In this document: piece by piece, positions 56,403-64,000 of the stretch | Layout: each line of letters starts with the position of its first letter | Position numbering within the stretch: the stretch's first letter is position 1 | NCBI GenBank assembly: GCA_029557915.1 | Contig: JAKQHS010000094.1 | Coordinates: 1 to 64,000 of the forward strand | Direction of reading: 5' to 3' | Source of the DNA: Bacteroidota bacterium | Lineage (GTDB): Bacteria; Bacteroidota; Bacteroidia; Chitinophagales; Saprospiraceae | Length of the DNA stretch: 64,000 nucleotides | Translations under genes and position numbers: made by a program | Notes under the pieces: generated by a model | The model's database searches: none | What the model saw: the letters and a program-made list of their open reading frames with translations, nothing else | What the model was told of the DNA's origin: nothing

Positions 56403-58157
56403 TCATTCTTCCTCAATTAACTCAATCCCTGCCACTTCGGATACCCGTTTATGTTTTACCGAAACCGGAATCAGTTTGATGTGGTGCTTTCCCCCGGGTA
56501 TCCGGATAGCCCCTAATCGCATATTTGCCCATTCTTTTTCATAGGCTTCCTTCCTTTTCACCCGGTCCGGGCTGGGAAGAAAAGGGGGATCAAAAGAATC
56601 GGTGACCGTAGCCTGAATGCTTTGCTCTCCGAGTCGGACCGAAATGACGGATCCCAAATCGGTTGGGGGGCAGGTATATTTCAGCAGTACTTCAAAGACA
56701 CGCATGGTATCCGATTCTACCAGCCAGCGAATGGTATCTGCAGTGGAAGACCAGTTGACCAGCCAATCATGCGCCCAGCCGTGGCCTTCGGCAAATCGGA
56801 GATTACCGGTGTATTCCGCTTCATAAGCGGGCAGGAGGATATGACTGGTATTCAGAGCGATGGCTTTCTCCGGCTTGTAGCCTTGCCGGACCGAGGCAAA
56901 CCACTGGTCATACTGATTTTTCAGGTTCCCTGCCAACTCGGTTTGTTCCGGTGCCAGGTTGGTGGTTTGACCGGGATCCTTGACCAGATCGTATAAATAA
57001 TGGGCAGTATCCCGGACCACCAGGCGATGGGTAGCAGTCCGGACCGCACCCGGATATGAAATGAGGTTTTTATTCAAGAAAGCGACATGGGTAAACAGGG
57101 TCCGGGAAGGAAATTCCGCATGGTGGCCAAGGATCTGGGTCGAAAAGTCCATTCCATCTATAGGCTTGGTCATCACCGGATCCAAACCGCACAAGCCGGT
57201 GAGGGTAGGATACCAGTCGATATGTGCCAGCGGCTGATTGATTTTTCTCCCCGCTTCAATTTTTTCAGGCCAACGGATCAGTGCAGGTACCCTGACCCCG
57301 CCTTCATCAACCTGTCCTTTGATCCCCTTCATACCGCCATTAAATCGGACTCCATTGGGCCCATTGTCGGACATGAAAATCACGATTGTGTTTTTTTCGA
57401 GGCCCGTTTCTTCCAAGCTCTTCAGGACACGACCGATGGAGTAGTCCATATGATCCACCATGCCATAGAGGGAAGCCAGTTCATCATCCAGTCCCATCGC
57501 CTTGTATTTGTCGAACCAGGCATCCGGCAACTGGAAAGGGCTGTGGGGTGCATTATAAGGCAAATAACAAAAGAACGGCTGGTCTTTATTCCGGCCAATA
57601 AAATCGATAGCCCGGTCCGTCAGGATGTCGGTAATATAACCTTGCGTTTTAACGGTATGGGACAAACTGTCCAGGCCGGTATTAAAATAATTGGTCAAGT
57701 GCCCGGCGCAAAAACCGATAAATTCATCAAATCCCTGGTCTTCCGGCCGGTGGGGAAAATGTGAACCATTGTGCCATTTCCCAAAACAACCGGTCCTGTA
57801 ACCGTTGGCCTTGAATAGTTCGGCCAGGGTCGTTTCGTCCGCATCCATGACCTCATAGCCGTTGGAAACCGAAGTCACCCCGGTGCGCAAATGATACCTT
57901 CCGGTCAGAAGGCTGGCCCGTGTGGGCGCACACAATGGGCTGACAAAAAACCGTTCAAATTCAAGGCCCTCCTGAATCAGCCGGTCCAGGTTGGGTGTTT
58001 GAAGTAACGGGTTGCCATGAGCGGACAGATCCCCCCAGCCCTGATCATCGGATAAAATAAAGACGACATTGGGTTGATCGTCCTGCCGGGAATCACAGCC
58101 CAAGGCAAGGCAAAAAGCAAGGAACAATCCTGGCACCAGATTTTTTATCCTTCCCAT
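56403..58157 (-). CDS. arylsulfatase-type sulfatase, lipoprotein
   Basis: 584 aa from the ATG at 58157. The lipobox LALGC puts lipidation on Cys21. The formylglycine site CAPTR (Cys76 in the CxPxR pattern) is followed by ASLLTGRY. The metal Asp pair is in FILSDDQGWGD, and the distal pattern FMSDNGPNGVRFNGGMKGIK completes the sulfatase fold. It removes sulfate esters from glycans or small molecules on the periplasmic or outer surface. The Cys type requires a formylglycine-generating (FGE) or anSME activase, not seen here. The C-terminal ~120 residues form an additional beta domain. It is convergent with the glycosyltransferase gene, 3 bp apart. Confidence 0.92.
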   Translation of the reverse strand: MGRIKNLVPGLFLAFCLALGCDSRQDDQPNVVFILSDDQGWGDLSAHGNPLLQTPNLDRLIQEGLEFERFFVSPLCAPTRASLLTGRYHLRTGVTSVSNGYEVMDADETTLAELFKANGYRTGCFGKWHNGSHFPHRPEDQGFDEFIGFCAGHLTNYFNTGLDSLSHTVKTQGYITDILTDRAIDFIGRNKDQPFFCYLPYNAPHSPFQLPDAWFDKYKAMGLDDELASLYGMVDHMDYSIGRVLKSLEETGLEKNTIVIFMSDNGPNGVRFNGGMKGIKGQVDEGGVRVPALIRWPEKIEAGRKINQPLAHIDWYPTLTGLCGLDPVMTKPIDGMDFSTQILGHHAEFPSRTLFTHVAFLNKNLISYPGAVRTATHRLVVRDTAHYLYDLVKDPGQTTNLAPEQTELAGNLKNQYDQWFASVRQGYKPEKAIALNTSHILLPAYEAEYTGNLRFAEGHGWAHDWLVNWSSTADTIRWLVESDTMRVFEVLLKYTCPPTDLGSVISVRLGEQSIQATVTDSFDPPFLPSPDRVKRKEAYEKEWANMRLGAIRIPGGKHHIKLIPVSVKHKRVSEVAGIELIEEE

Positions 58158-58233
58158 ATTTTTTAAAAGTAATGAAATCCGCCGCTCAATAAAAACACTA
58201 TCTTCATTCCCATGCCCCAACCCGCGAATCCAT

Positions 58234-58268
58234 CCTTTTACCCTTGACCTTTTGCCGTTAACCTTTTA
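58234..58268. repeat. 7-bp-period tandem array (CCTTTTR) leading into a start codon
   Basis: Five heptamers: CCTTTTA, CCCTTGA, CCTTTTG, CCGTTAA, CCTTTTA. The last A is the first base of the ligase ATG at 58268. Confidence 0.8.
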
Positions 58269-59812
58269 TGCTAAACCTTTCTACCCTTTTACAGGAAAAC
58301 AGCCGGAGATACCCCGATAAAACAGCCATCCTTTTTGGAGAGTCGGCGCTGACTTATACCCAGGTAAACGGAGCGGCCAACCAGGTGGCCAACGGTTTGC
58401 TGCAACTTGGAATAAAACCTGGCGATAAGGTGGCCCTGACCTGCCCAAACCTTCCCTGGTTTCCGATCATCTATTATGGAATCTTAAAAGCCGGGGCGGT
58501 AGTGGTTCCATTAAGCGTACTGCTGAAAAAGGATGAAATCGCCTATCATCTCAGGGACAGTGATTCCAAAGCTTATTTCTGTTTTACAGGGACGGATGAA
58601 ATACCGATGGGCAGAATGGGCCTTTCCGCCTTCGAAGAAACGGAGGGATGCGAATATTTTTTCCTGATCATGCCCAAACCGGATATGCCGCCGTCCATCG
58701 AAGGATGCAATACCCTGGGGAGTCTCCTTGCAGGGCAATCCCCTCATTTTGATACCGTTCAAACGTCCGCGGAGGATACAGCGATCATCATCTACACTTC
58801 CGGGACTACGGGAAAACCAAAAGGCGCTGAGCTCACGCACAATAACCTGATGCATAATGCCATCCTTTGTGTGGACCTGCTTTACCTGGACAAGGAGGAC
58901 CGTCTGCTGATCGTGTTGCCTTTATTTCACATCTTCGGAATGACGGTGTTGATGAATGCGGGAATGTTCCGGGGTTGCACTGCAGTGCTTTTGCCCAGGT
59001 TTGATGCGGGAGCGGTGTTTGGGCTGATGCAAAAACACGCGATCACCGTATTTGCCGGCGTTCCCACTATGTACTGGGGCCTGCTTCACCACCAGGATGA
59101 TAACCTGGATGATGACCTGATCGCCCGGAACCTGAAAATATGTGTTTCCGGAGGCGCATCCCTTCCGGTGAAAGTGCTCGAGGATTTTGAAACCCGGTTT
59201 AAGGTTAAAATTATTGAGGGCTATGGCATGTCGGAAGGGTCCCCCGTAGTCACTTTCAATATGCTGGACCAGGGACGTAAAGCCGGTTCCATTGGCAAAC
59301 CCGTCTGGGGGGTCGATGTTAAAATCGTCGATGAAAAAGACCAGGAAGTGCCGCAGGGAGAAAAAGGAGAACTGATCTACCGCGGACACAATGTGATGAA
59401 AGGATATTATAAAAAACCGGAAGCCAGCGCGGAAGCCCTGCGCAATGGCTGGATGCATAGCGGGGATGTGGCGGTCAGGGACCAGGATGGTTTTTATTTC
59501 ATCGTGGACCGCACCAAGGATATGATCATACGCGGGGGTTTTAATGTTTATCCGAGAGAGGTAGAGGAGTTATTGCTCCACCACCCTGCTGTATCCATGG
59601 CCGCTGTGATCGGTGTACCCGATGAAAGGCTGGGTGAAGAAATACAGGCCTGTGTAGTTCTGAAGACAGGAACGCGGGTCATGGAGGAAGAATTGATCCA
59701 ATGGGCCAGGGAAAGGATCTCAGACTATAAATTCCCTCGTTCGATTCGGTTTATGACAGCATTGCCTATGAGTGCTACGGGGAAAATTTTGAAGAAGGAT
59801 ATTCCAAGATGA
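58268..59812 (+). CDS. acyl-CoA synthetase (AMP-forming, long-chain type)
   Basis: 514 aa ANL-superfamily enzyme. The ATP/AMP loop IIIYTSGTTGKPKGAELTHN (about 177-196), the EGYGMSEGSPVVTFN motif (A5), the YRGHNVMKGYYKKPEASAEA motif with the hinge DQDGFYFIVDRTKDMIIRGG, and the C-terminal catalytic Lys in SATGKILKKDIPR are all present. It activates fatty or related carboxylic acids with CoA in the cytoplasm; the chain-length preference cannot be read. The ATG follows directly on a heptamer array, and no Shine-Dalgarno site is visible. Confidence 0.93.
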   Translation: MLNLSTLLQENSRRYPDKTAILFGESALTYTQVNGAANQVANGLLQLGIKPGDKVALTCPNLPWFPIIYYGILKAGAVVVPLSVLLKKDEIAYHLRDSDSKAYFCFTGTDEIPMGRMGLSAFEETEGCEYFFLIMPKPDMPPSIEGCNTLGSLLAGQSPHFDTVQTSAEDTAIIIYTSGTTGKPKGAELTHNNLMHNAILCVDLLYLDKEDRLLIVLPLFHIFGMTVLMNAGMFRGCTAVLLPRFDAGAVFGLMQKHAITVFAGVPTMYWGLLHHQDDNLDDDLIARNLKICVSGGASLPVKVLEDFETRFKVKIIEGYGMSEGSPVVTFNMLDQGRKAGSIGKPVWGVDVKIVDEKDQEVPQGEKGELIYRGHNVMKGYYKKPEASAEALRNGWMHSGDVAVRDQDGFYFIVDRTKDMIIRGGFNVYPREVEELLLHHPAVSMAAVIGVPDERLGEEIQACVVLKTGTRVMEEELIQWARERISDYKFPRSIRFMTALPMSATGKILKKDIPR

Positions 59813-59842
59813 TTCCACCTGCTATGCAAGTGAGTACCTTCA

Positions 59843-59883
59843 TTCTTAATTTCCTTAATTCCTTTTATTTCCTTAATTTATTT
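59843..59883. repeat. 8 to 10-bp imperfect tandem array (TTAATTCC) at the sugar-dehydrogenase 3' end
   Basis: Four to five degenerate units of the type CTTAATTTC, CTTAATTC, CTTTTATTTC, CTTAATTTATTTC. The TAA stop codon of the minus-strand gene (59873-59875) lies inside. Confidence 0.65.
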
Positions 59884-61591
59884 CTTCCGCTTTTACAAGT
59901 TTATAAAGTTTCCCGTCCGGTTTGGTCATGATATAAATTTCTCCGGCGGCATCCCGCCCGAAATGGAGGTCCACCCGGTCCGTCCCGCAGAGCTCCCGCA
60001 AGCTCTGAACCTTGCCCTGATGGGCTACTGACCATTCTTTGATCGTCGCTTCGCTTCCCGATTGGATATCAGCCATATTCACATAAAACAAACGGCCTGT
60101 GGGAATATCTCCAAATAAAAATTTTCCCTTGAGGGGAGGTACGGCTTCTCCGGTATATTCGTATCCCCCGGTGATGGCCTTGCCTTCATCGTGGTCATAG
60201 GCCACCACCGGATAGGTGAGCGGCATACCATGGTCCGGGGGAAGGGCATACACCTTTTTAAGGTCCGCGTAGGCATTGACCAGAAACCGGCCTTCCGTGA
60301 GGGGCCAGCCAAAATCCAATCCGGCTTCCACGAGATTGAGGGATTCAATATTATAGTGGCCTACATTGCTCACCAGCATCTGTCCGGTCCGGCTCCAGGT
60401 GATCCGGTGCGGATTGCGAAAGCCGGTGGCGAAAATCTCTCCGAGGGCATCCGGGTTCTTTGCAAAAGGGTTGGAAGCGGGGATCCCGTATTTCCCATTC
60501 CTGCTGTTGTTGCCTGCAGGATCGATGCGCAAAATATTTCCCCATACCGTTTTGAGATTATGGGCAATGAAAGGATATCCATGTTCCACCGCTCCCCCAT
60601 CGCCGATCCCGATATAAAGCATTCCATAATCTTCGTACCCGGGTTTTGAAAGGGGATTGAAAATGATCTCCTGTACCCCGTGAATGCCGCTTTCCATATT
60701 AACCCGAAACAACTCCCTGCCGGAACCTCTGAACTCCTTCTCCCCGGGTGCAGGCGTCTTCCATTCCATCAGGACCCATTGCAACAAAACGCGGATTGAA
60801 TCCGGAAAAGCGAAATCTGCCGTCGCCGTACCCGGAGGTTCGGTATGAGTTGTGTACAGAAGCCCGTTATGATGAAACTCCGGATGAAAAGCAAAACTTC
60901 CGAATCCCGTAGCCAGGCCCGGCTGGTTGATGAACTTCGGCCGGAATTTGGCCATATCCATATAGACCACCGGTTTATTTTTTTCCAGGCGATAGAGTTT
61001 CCCCCTGAGATCCAGGACATACGATTCACCGGTGTTCGGGTGGGGATCCATCTTGGTGATCCTCGTAAGAGGCAGTTTACCGCTGTCACTCGAAGCCGGA
61101 AACCGGGTGACCAGCTCGAGGTCAACGACCAGGTCCGAATGCCTGATGGTATCCGGGATGGGATTTTCCAGAGCGACCAGGCCGCTGGTATCTGCGAAAC
61201 TTGGCTTTGGATGAGTATGCATAAATGCCAGGAGGTCATCGAGTTCTTCCGGTTTGAGGGCAAAGGCAGGCATGATGACTTTGTATTTCTCCACCAGTTG
61301 TTTTGCAGTAACATCTCCCGAAGCAAACAGGGCTGCCGGATTCAGGATAAATTTTTTAATCCATTCGGTTTCACGCTCAAGGGTTAGGCCTCCCAGTTGT
61401 GGACCAATTCCGTCCTGCCTGAAACTGTGGCAGGGACTGCACTGCATATTAAAGATGGCCATTCCCTGGTTTATGCTTTCAGGGTCCCTGGCGATCCCGC
61501 GAGTGTCGATCCCGGAACCGGATTTGCAGGCATGAATGGCAAGGAAAAAAACAGCGGCGAGAAGGCAGCTGCTCAGCGAAGCTTTAATCAT
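59873..61591 (-). CDS. cytochrome c / PQQ-dependent sugar dehydrogenase fusion, lipoprotein
   Basis: 572 aa from the ATG at 61591; the longer frame starts at a TTG. The lipobox AIHAC gives lipidation at Cys22. A mono-heme cytochrome c domain comes first (about 30-135): CSPCH at residues 51-55, with a probable distal Met in VIMPAFALKP. A soluble-type aldose/sorbosone dehydrogenase beta-propeller follows (about 160-565: MLYIGIGDGG, FATGFRNPHRITWSRTGQML, FLFGDIPTGRLFYV, FGRDAAGEIYIMTKPDGKLY). It oxidises sugars in the periplasm using PQQ, passing electrons directly to its own heme. The last codons lie within a repeat array. Confidence 0.9.
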   Translation of the reverse strand: MIKASLSSCLLAAVFFLAIHACKSGSGIDTRGIARDPESINQGMAIFNMQCSPCHSFRQDGIGPQLGGLTLERETEWIKKFILNPAALFASGDVTAKQLVEKYKVIMPAFALKPEELDDLLAFMHTHPKPSFADTSGLVALENPIPDTIRHSDLVVDLELVTRFPASSDSGKLPLTRITKMDPHPNTGESYVLDLRGKLYRLEKNKPVVYMDMAKFRPKFINQPGLATGFGSFAFHPEFHHNGLLYTTHTEPPGTATADFAFPDSIRVLLQWVLMEWKTPAPGEKEFRGSGRELFRVNMESGIHGVQEIIFNPLSKPGYEDYGMLYIGIGDGGAVEHGYPFIAHNLKTVWGNILRIDPAGNNSRNGKYGIPASNPFAKNPDALGEIFATGFRNPHRITWSRTGQMLVSNVGHYNIESLNLVEAGLDFGWPLTEGRFLVNAYADLKKVYALPPDHGMPLTYPVVAYDHDEGKAITGGYEYTGEAVPPLKGKFLFGDIPTGRLFYVNMADIQSGSEATIKEWSVAHQGKVQSLRELCGTDRVDLHFGRDAAGEIYIMTKPDGKLYKLVKAEEIN

Positions 61592-61616
61592 ACGGAAAGA
61601 GGTCAAAAAGTCTACC

Positions 61617-61624
61617 CAAAGCTA
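61617..61624 (-). promoter_or_regulatory. -7 element (TAGCTTTG) of the PQQ dehydrogenase gene
   Basis: The minus-strand TAGCTTTG matches TAnnTTTG, 25 bp before the ATG at 61591. Confidence 0.45.
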
Positions 61625-61741
61625 ATTCTTTCGTCCAAGGCATTCTCCCTGAAATCCAATAAAATTCGGATACGCTCCCGGAATAAGGGCATTGTTGGGG
61701 GTTCGAAATTAAAATCAGACTAGGAATAAAACGGTAATCCC

Positions 61742-61782
61742 CAATCAATTCAACAATTCGACAATTCGACATTTCAACATTT
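61742..61782. repeat. 8-bp-period tandem array (CAACAATT/CGACAATT)
   Basis: Four octamers at 61751-61782 (CAACAATT, CGACAATT, CGACATTT, CAACATTT), preceded by a diverged copy. It lies in the divergent spacer upstream of the enolase-superfamily gene. Confidence 0.8.
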
Positions 61783-61816
61783 CTTAGAATCGGTCCCACA
61801 ATCACGAAATTGGTGT

Positions 61817-61824
61817 TACATTTG
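61817..61824 (+). promoter_or_regulatory. -7 element (TACATTTG) of the enolase-superfamily gene
   Basis: An exact match to TAnnTTTG, 49 bp before the ATG at 61874, in the spacer of 282 bp shared with the PQQ dehydrogenase. Confidence 0.5.
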
Positions 61825-61873
61825 AAAAAAACAATGTTTAAACTTTATTATTCACTCAAAAAGATATCAAACC

Positions 61874-63265
61874 ATGCATGATGCTGACAAAAATCCACGC
61901 AGAGATTTTCTGCAGAAATTGAGCCTGGGCGGACTGAGCCTGGGCACGATGACTATGGCACCCATCGAAGAACGTTTGGAATACACGACGCAGAAGGTAA
62001 ACCGGTATTCCGCCCCTTCCGACCTGAAAATCACCGATATGCGCATCGCCGAAATCAGCGGGGTGGTATTCAGGACCCCGATTGTCCGCATCTATACCAA
62101 CCAGGGCATCATCGGCCATGGAGACGTGCGCGACGGGGCGGCAAAGGAATACGCTTTGTTCCTCAAGAGCAGGCTGCTGGGTGAAAACCCCTGCAATGTC
62201 GAGCGCTTGTTTAAAATCATCAGCCAGTTTGGCCATCACGCACGCCAGGGAGGCGGGGTCTCGGGAGTGGAAATGGCGCTCTGGGACATCGTAGGCAAGG
62301 CCTACAACGTACCGGTTTATCAGTTGCTCGGGGGGAAATACCGGGACCAGGTCAGGGTCTATTGCGATACGACGACATCCAGGGATCCCCAGGAGTATGC
62401 CAAACGCATGCAGGAGCGGGTCGACAAGGGTTATACCGCCCTCAAAATGGACATCGGCATCGGCCTGCTGCGCGACATCCCGGGGACTGTGATCAATGCT
62501 CCGGACGGAAAACTGAACCCCTATCAATATGAGTACCGGAAATACAATATGACCAAACATCCATTTACCGGAGTCCAGGTGACCGACAAAGGAATTGAAA
62601 AACTTTGTGAATTTGTGGAAGTCATGCGCAACCAGATCGGTTATGAAATCCCCATGGGTACAGACCATTGGGGCCATTTCGGATTGAACGAAGCCATCAA
62701 GATCACCCGGGCCATGGAAAAATACAACCTGGCCTATACAGAGGACCTCATCCCCTGGCAATACACCGACCAGTGGAGGGAAATCACCCAGTCGACGACC
62801 ACGCCCACGCAGACCGGCGAAGACATCTATATGCTGGAAGGAGGATTTAAGGAAATCATCGACAAACATGCCGTCGATATTGTCCATCCCGACCCCAACA
62901 CTGCCGGAGGAATCCTGGAAACCAAGCGGATAGGCGATTATGCTTCCCTGCATGGGATCGGTTTTATGCACCACCATGCGGCAGGACCCGTCTCCTTTTT
63001 GGGATCCGTCCACAGCGCAGCAGCCACGGAAAATTTCCTTTGGCTGGAACACCATGCCGTAGATAGTCCCAAGTTTGAAGACCTGGTGACCGGGATTGAA
63101 AAGCCTTTCGTGAAAAACGGGTATGTCAAGGTGCCGGAAAAACCCGGAATTGGCGTTGAACTCAACGAGGACGTGGTGAAGGAATTCATCATCAAAGGTC
63201 AGCAGATGTTCGCCCCGACGCCCGAATGGAACGAGATCAGGGCTTGGGACCGGCTTTGGAGTTGA
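61874..63265 (+). CDS. mandelate racemase/muconate lactonizing family protein (enolase superfamily dehydratase)
   Basis: 463 aa with a twin-arginine signal region (KNPRRDFLQKLSLGGLSLGT). The capping domain starts near residue 50 (ITDMRIAEISGVVFRTPIVR). In the barrel, YTALKMDIGIG carries the second-strand Lys, and metal ligands are likely Asp in GTDHWG, Glu in YTEDLIPWQY and Glu in TGEDIYM. The catalytic-acid His region lies in DIVHPDPNTAGGI and HHHAAGPV. The substrate cannot be read; relatives dehydrate sugar acids such as galactonate or rhamnonate. Export through Tat is unusual for such enzymes but typical in Bacteroidota-like MLE proteins. A terminator follows. Confidence 0.85.
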   Translation: MHDADKNPRRDFLQKLSLGGLSLGTMTMAPIEERLEYTTQKVNRYSAPSDLKITDMRIAEISGVVFRTPIVRIYTNQGIIGHGDVRDGAAKEYALFLKSRLLGENPCNVERLFKIISQFGHHARQGGGVSGVEMALWDIVGKAYNVPVYQLLGGKYRDQVRVYCDTTTSRDPQEYAKRMQERVDKGYTALKMDIGIGLLRDIPGTVINAPDGKLNPYQYEYRKYNMTKHPFTGVQVTDKGIEKLCEFVEVMRNQIGYEIPMGTDHWGHFGLNEAIKITRAMEKYNLAYTEDLIPWQYTDQWREITQSTTTPTQTGEDIYMLEGGFKEIIDKHAVDIVHPDPNTAGGILETKRIGDYASLHGIGFMHHHAAGPVSFLGSVHSAAATENFLWLEHHAVDSPKFEDLVTGIEKPFVKNGYVKVPEKPGIGVELNEDVVKEFIIKGQQMFAPTPEWNEIRAWDRLWS

Positions 63266-63312
63266 TCTTTATTATACGTTCCGCTTATCTGGATTTTAAC
63301 TTGCCTGGAAAT

Positions 63313-63346
63313 AAAACCGCTGTTATAAATTAACGGCGGTTTTTTT
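63313..63346. terminator. bidirectional terminator between the MR/MLE gene and the beta-lactamase-like gene
   Basis: AAAACCGCTGTTA (63313-63325) pairs with TAACGGCGGTTTT (one G-T wobble) around TAAAT and is followed by T on the plus strand and A/T on the minus side. Confidence 0.85.
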
Positions 63347-63417
63347 ATTCCTTGAATCCTGAGAATTCAGCAGGATTAATCCTGAATGATTCCGTTCAGG
63401 ACGAATAAATTCGTCCG

Positions 63418-64000
63418 TTAAAGAGCGGGTACCGCCTCCAAAATCAATTTATACGCATTATCCAGGGATACCTGACCTGCACTCGCACCTCTGTAATGGC
63501 CCATGCGGACAATGACCAGACCATGCGAAGGGATGATGGTAGTGGATTGCCCACCTGCGCCGAGCATCATATAAGCCTCTTTGGGTATGGGCCGTTTTCC
63601 ATCCCCGTTGATCCAGAAGAAACCGCCATAGATGGGTCTGCCATCCTTTACCCAGGGTTCTGCCAGGGTGCTTACAAACTTTACAAATCCTTCCGGCAGG
63701 ATCCGTTCGTCATTCCATACCCCATCTTGTAAGTAAAGATTACCCAGTCTGATCCAGTCCCTCGCCGAAGCCAGTTCATAACCCTGGGTCAGGAAATTGC
63801 CATAGGGATCAGTCTCCATCACCATCGTGCGGATGCCGATTTTATCAAAGAGGGCTCCTTGGGGGAAACGGTGATAGTCGATCCCTTTTTTCTCCACTCC
63901 AAGCCGGATCAGGTAATTGATCAGCAGCGGATCGCTGTTGCGGTACCGGCCCACGCTGTTTGGCGGCCATTGTTGCGGCCGCGTTGCCGCCCAGGTAAAA
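63418..64000 (-). CDS. serine beta-lactamase/esterase-family protein (C-terminal part)
   Basis: Partial: the frame is open to the window edge, and the N-terminus with the SxxK motif is outside. Visible are YRNSDPLLINYLIRLGVEKK (YxN region of the class C fold), GNFLTQGYELASARDWIRLG, LPEGFVKFVS and MLGAGGQSTTIIPSHGLVIV (a G-G-Q-S turn, where class C enzymes have the K-T-G-type box). Relatives are periplasmic hydrolases of D-amino-peptides, esters or lactams. Antibiotic resistance cannot be inferred. Confidence 0.85.
   Translation of the reverse strand, partial: FTWAATRPQQWPPNSVGRYRNSDPLLINYLIRLGVEKKGIDYHRFPQGALFDKIGIRTMVMETDPYGNFLTQGYELASARDWIRLGNLYLQDGVWNDERILPEGFVKFVSTLAEPWVKDGRPIYGGFFWINGDGKRPIPKEAYMMLGAGGQSTTIIPSHGLVIVRMGHYRGASAGQVSLDNAYKLILEAVPAL

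Overview
The window looks like a chromosomal segment of a member of the Bacteroidota, most plausibly a Saprospiria-like bacterium. Supporting signs: a PorP/SprF-type protein of the type IX secretion system, a giant surface protein combining MopE-like Asp-rich repeats with beta-helix blocks, a complete Na+-translocating NQR operon, many TAnnTTTG promoter boxes (the Bacteroidota -7 element), and few recognisable Shine-Dalgarno sites. The lineage is inferred; I could not run a database search.

Layout. 1-8118 (minus) is the N-terminal part of a giant secreted surface protein whose end lies outside the window. 8376-12177 holds metG and a divergent metY. 12265-18600 (minus) is nqrABCDEF, with an unusual membrane-anchored NqrA. 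18839-22866 (plus) carries a glutamate-cysteine-ligase-like/CBS fusion, an MBL-fold hydrolase, a DUF3299 protein and a DUF2911 protein. 23010-30481 holds a class III cyclase, proS, an aromatic-rich exported protein, a FadL-type porin and a SRPBCC/GyrI-like protein. 30571-32630 (minus) has bactofilin, atpZ, a small membrane protein and a biotin carrier protein, but no F1Fo ATP synthase genes. 32758-38309 carries PorP/SprF, a small beta-barrel protein, an AI-2E-family permease and two mevalonate-route isoprenoid enzymes. 38378-40904 (minus) is rplM-rpsI-rpsB-tsf.

41382-43691 is a GMC oxidoreductase with its small subunit. 43761-48918 is a divergent locus with an ECF sigma factor and a putative membrane anti-sigma protein on one side, and two small proteins plus a TPR-CHAT protease on the other. 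Then follow comF, a DinB-like protein, a DUF1080 3-keto-glycoside hydrolase, a REP-type (RAYT) transposase, a compact second DNA polymerase III alpha subunit, a ~220-bp hairpin element, a glycosyltransferase, a sulfatase, an acyl-CoA ligase, a cytochrome c/PQQ-type sugar dehydrogenase, an enolase-superfamily dehydratase and the end of a serine beta-lactamase-like gene.

Two features cut across the window. First, many intergenic gaps contain short degenerate tandem arrays with a 7- or 8-bp period. Each has its own unit sequence, and several supply the stop codon, or even the last codons, of the flanking genes. Second, the carbohydrate genes (GMC/subunit 3, DUF1080, sulfatase, PQQ dehydrogenase, enolase-superfamily dehydratase) suggest oxidative breakdown of sulfated or glycosidic sugars, although they do not form one operon. 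The best candidates for undescribed biology are the sigma/CHAT locus, the heptamer/octamer arrays, the hairpin element at the 3' end of the polymerase gene and the palindromic operator in front of it.
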